Assembly (NCBI GenBank): GCA_003154555.1
Contig: PMDT01000032.1
Location: forward strand, 6,816-14,256
Direction: 5' to 3'
DNA length: 7,441 bases
From: Spirochaetaceae bacterium
Lineage (GTDB): Bacteria; Spirochaetota; Spirochaetia; SZUA-6; Fen-1364
The notes beneath the pieces were generated by a model. That model searched no databases and had not been told where the DNA came from. It worked only from the letters and a program-made list of their open reading frames with translations. Position 1 is the stretch's first letter, and each line of letters starts with the position of its first letter. A program made the position numbers and the translations under genes. Shown piece after piece: positions 5,041 to 7,441 of this stretch.

Positions 5041-6564
5041 ATGAGATTGATGAAACGAGCCTTTTCCCTGATCGCCCTCGCGGCCAGTCTGACCGTCGCC
5101 GCGTGCGGCGCCGGCACGAGCCCTGCAGCGGGAGCCGGACAATCCGGCACAGCGGCGCCCGGCGGCCAGGCAGGCGCGCGCCCGGCCTCGACGACCGGAT
5201 CCCCTGGTGCTGCCGGACAGGCCGGCGGCAGGCGTTTTGCCACCATATCGGTCCAGGCGATTACCGTGGAAGCATCTCCTCTGGTCACGGACAACAACAC
5301 GGCCGGCACGGTGACGGCGGTGACCCAGAGCCAGGTGGCATCCCAGGTTTCCGGCGTCGTTTCCCGGGTGTTCCACAAGCAGGGCGACCACGTGAGCACC
5401 GGCGCTGCCGTGGTCCAGATCGACGATTCCATGCTGAAAATCGCCGTGCGCAACGCCCAGTCCGCGCTTGACAACGCAAAGATCAATCTCACGATGGGAC
5501 AGCAGACAACCACGGGGTCGGAGCCGAAGCTCACGTCTCAGCTTGAGTCCGCGAAGAACGCCCTGGATTCCGCGCAGAAAAATTACGATTCGCAGAAGGC
5601 CCAGTACGACCTGGGAGGCATCTCCGCCTCCGCGCTGGACAACGTGAAGAGCCAGCTCAGCCAGGCGCAGGCGAATGTCCAGGCGGCGCAGCTCGCCCTC
5701 GATCAGAACGGCACGGCCGAAACGCAGAACCTCGCGCAGCTGAAGCTGGCGGTGGACCAGGCCTCCAATGCGCTGGAGATGGCGAATCTCAACCTCCAGA
5801 ACGCAGCCATTCGCGCGCCCTTTGATGGGCAGATCGTTGCCGTGAATGTGACTCCCGGCATGTACCTCAGCCTGAACTCGCCTGCGTTTCTCCTTGTGAG
5901 CACGGACAAGCAGATCAACTTCACAGAGCCGCCCACGGATTCCCCCAATTTCAAGATCGGGGATAGCGTCGTTTTCAATGTCGGGGGCAAGAGCTACCCC
6001 GTGCGCATCACCCAGACCCCCTCCGCGCCCATCAACGGCGTGGTGCCGATGACCGCATCAGTTCCGGCGTCGGTCCCCGTGTCATATGGGACCGTGGGAA
6101 CGATCAGCTACAAGCTTACAATCGCGACAGGGCCCCAGATACCACTTGCCGCGCTCCAGAGCCAGGCGGACATTAACTATGTGTTCACGATACAGAATGG
6201 GAAGGCCGCGGAGGCGCCCGTCACCATCATCGCCGAGGCGGGCACAACCGCCGTCGTCCAGGGAGTGAAGCCCGGCGACCAGGTCATTCTCAATCCCCCG
6301 CCGGGCCTGCTTGCCGGCTCTTCTGTCCAGGTGGTGACGCTCCCCGCAACTTCAGGCCAGGGTGCGGCCGCCGCGGGTGGTCAGGCAGCCGCCGGCATGC
6401 AAGGTCAGGGGACCGGGCGCCCGGGGCAGGCAGGCGCCGCCGGAGGCCAGACCGCAACGTACCCGGCCGGGCAGAGGTCCGGCGCACAGCGAACAGGCAC
6501 CGGGCAGGGCGGCTCCGCTCCCGGCACGCCAAACGGGCAGAGCGCATCGGGAGGAACACCATGA
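5041..6564 (+). CDS. RND efflux periplasmic adaptor lipoprotein (membrane fusion protein)
   Basis: The 507-residue protein begins with a lipoprotein signal (MRLMKRAF, then SLIALAASLTVAAC), with the probable lipidated Cys at 22. A flexible Gly/Ala/Pro-rich linker (about 23-64) follows. The first half of the lipoyl domain is at about 83-129 (A-S-Q-V-S-G-V-V-S-R-V near 100-110 and the K-Q-G-D segment). A long alpha-helical hairpin rich in Ala, Gln and Asn spans about 131-253. The second lipoyl half (I-R-A-P-F-D-G-Q-I at 257-265, V-T-P-G) is at 254-298, the beta-barrel at about 299-365 and the membrane-proximal domain at about 366-432. A low-complexity tail rich in Gly, Ala and Gln (433-507) extends beyond the usual end of the family. 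Such adaptors link the RND pump to the TolC channel. It starts 10 bp after the TolC stop, and its own stop overlaps the permease start. Confidence 0.93.
   Translation: MRLMKRAFSLIALAASLTVAACGAGTSPAAGAGQSGTAAPGGQAGARPASTTGSPGAAGQAGGRRFATISVQAITVEASPLVTDNNTAGTVTAVTQSQVASQVSGVVSRVFHKQGDHVSTGAAVVQIDDSMLKIAVRNAQSALDNAKINLTMGQQTTTGSEPKLTSQLESAKNALDSAQKNYDSQKAQYDLGGISASALDNVKSQLSQAQANVQAAQLALDQNGTAETQNLAQLKLAVDQASNALEMANLNLQNAAIRAPFDGQIVAVNVTPGMYLSLNSPAFLLVSTDKQINFTEPPTDSPNFKIGDSVVFNVGGKSYPVRITQTPSAPINGVVPMTASVPASVPVSYGTVGTISYKLTIATGPQIPLAALQSQADINYVFTIQNGKAAEAPVTIIAEAGTTAVVQGVKPGDQVILNPPPGLLAGSSVQVVTLPATSGQGAAAAGGQAAAGMQGQGTGRPGQAGAAGGQTATYPAGQRSGAQRTGTGQGGSAPGTPNGQSASGGTP
6550..6554 (+). promoter_or_regulatory. 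Ribosome-binding site of the RND permease
   Basis: GGAGG inside the end of the adaptor gene lies six bases before the ATG at 6561, supporting that start and translational coupling through the four-base stop-start overlap. Confidence 0.75.
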
Positions 6565-7441
6565 AAAGCCTTCGCGACCTGGAGACGACCGTCTTCAACC
6601 GGATAAATCCGGCGGTCAATTTCTCCGTCACGCGCTACGTGTTCGCGATCGGAATCTTCGTGGCGATCTTTGCGTTCGGTGTCGTCTCGATGCTCGGTCT
6701 CGGGGTCGACCTCCTTCCCGCGGTGAATATCCCCGTGGTGAACGTCGTCACGTCCTTCCCCGGCGCCACACCCTCGGTCATTGACCAGCAGGTGACGCAG
6801 CCCATTGAGAACCTTCTCTCCTCGCTCAGCGGAATCACGGACATCGGCTCCACGAGCTCCATTGGCGTGAGCCGCGTGAGCATCGACTTCGACGTGAGCT
6901 CGGACAAGAACGCGGTGGCAAACCAGGTTGCATCGCTCGTGGCAGGGGTCGTGCGGCGTCTTCCCGCGGGGGTCAATCCGCCGACGGTCCAGACATTCAA
7001 CCCCAACTCACAGCCCATCCTTCAGTTCGGGGTTGCCGGCGGCGCCGCGAGCCTCGGAGATGTGTCGGAATACGTGACGAACACGCTGGTTCCCTCCCTG
7101 GAGCTCGTGCCCGGCGTTGCAAACATCTCGCTCGACGGCGCCCCGTCGCGCCAGTTCCAGGTCCTTCTCGATCCGAACAAACTCCAGTATTTCAACCTCA
7201 TTCCCTCGCAGGTTGTCGCGGCAATCACGAACTCAGCCATCAACATCCCCATCGGCACCATCGCGAGCAACAACAGCACGTTGACGTTTTCCACCCAGAA
7301 CACCCCCGCGAATATCACCGCGATCCAGCACACCCTCGTCGATGCCGGGCGCGGCATCGCCGTGGATGACGTCGGCAGCGTCCGCGACGTGCCGACTCCC
7401 ACGAACTACGCCCGCGTCAATGGCAAGCCGCTCGTTCTCCT
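6561..7441 (+). CDS. RND efflux pump inner-membrane permease, HAE1/AcrB-like (partial, C-terminus missing)
   Basis: The frame stays open from the ATG at 6561 to the window end, giving 293 residues of a protein that in this family runs to roughly 1000-1100. It begins MKSLRDLETTVFNRINPAV. The first transmembrane helix is at about 27-47 (V-F-A-I-G-I-F-V-A-I-F-A-F-G-V-V), followed by the family hallmark L-G-V-D-L-L-P. The periplasmic porter segment begins with F-P-G-A-T-P (66-71) and V-T-Q-P-I-E (78-83), typical of the proton-driven RND exporters. S-L-E-L-V-P-G-V-A near 179-187 is equally characteristic. The permease would be a trimer in the inner membrane, using the proton gradient to load substrate into the adaptor-TolC duct. 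The essential charged residues of transmembrane helices 4 and 10 lie beyond the window. The N-terminus is about 15-20 residues longer before helix 1 than in AcrB. Substrate is unknown: drug, lipid or metabolite export are all possible. Confidence 0.95.
   Translation, partial: MKSLRDLETTVFNRINPAVNFSVTRYVFAIGIFVAIFAFGVVSMLGLGVDLLPAVNIPVVNVVTSFPGATPSVIDQQVTQPIENLLSSLSGITDIGSTSSIGVSRVSIDFDVSSDKNAVANQVASLVAGVVRRLPAGVNPPTVQTFNPNSQPILQFGVAGGAASLGDVSEYVTNTLVPSLELVPGVANISLDGAPSRQFQVLLDPNKLQYFNLIPSQVVAAITNSAINIPIGTIASNNSTLTFSTQNTPANITAIQHTLVDAGRGIAVDDVGSVRDVPTPTNYARVNGKPLVL

Noticed and set aside
4812..5534. 240-residue open frame on the minus strand across the TolC-adaptor junction
   Set aside because: It overlaps two well-supported genes on the other strand and has Pro/Ala-rich shadow composition.

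Overview
The window reads as a GC-rich chromosomal segment from a diderm (Gram-negative-type) bacterium: it encodes an outer-membrane TolC-family channel, a lipoprotein periplasmic adaptor and an RND inner-membrane pump. The phylum cannot be fixed from the sequence alone. The GntR-LacI hybrid regulator, and promoters placed right against start codons, recall deeply branching diderm lineages such as Eremiobacterota, Spirochaetota or Deinococcota, but that is a low-confidence impression. There are no rRNA, tRNA, CRISPR or mobile-element signals.

Left part (1-1563, minus strand). The 5' end of a secreted protein, probably the substrate-binding protein of a sugar ABC transporter, runs off the left edge. 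Upstream of it on the same strand lies a transcription factor with a GntR-type winged helix fused to a LacI/periplasmic-binding-protein sensor domain. Its promoter (TTGACA/GATAAT with phased A-tracts upstream) is followed at once by a perfect 10+10 bp inverted repeat that reaches into the start codon. This looks like an autoregulatory operator. The arrangement suggests a carbohydrate-uptake locus controlled by a sugar-responsive repressor.

Middle (1564-3632). A full-length ABC1/UbiB (AarF/COQ8-like) atypical kinase is transcribed divergently from the regulator. It converges on a 73-residue, strongly helical protein of unknown function on the minus strand, which has a near-ideal ribosome-binding site. 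The 161-bp gap between that small gene and the efflux operon is the only AT-rich stretch in the window. It holds a clear promoter for the operon, two short palindromes and three imperfect repeats at 15-bp steps.

Right part (3633-7441, plus strand). A compact tripartite efflux operon: TolC-family outer-membrane protein, then an RND adaptor lipoprotein starting 10 bp after the TolC stop, then an HAE1/AcrB-like RND permease that overlaps the adaptor stop by 4 bp and is cut by the window end after 293 residues. The three proteins should form one envelope-spanning export pump. No dedicated regulator lies inside the visible part of the operon, and the substrate is unknown.

Nothing here is clearly a new system. 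The points worth a second look are the operator that overlaps a start codon, the apparently leaderless TolC start, the structured intergenic region before the efflux operon, the small helical protein, and the Gly/Ala/Gln-rich extensions of the adaptor.
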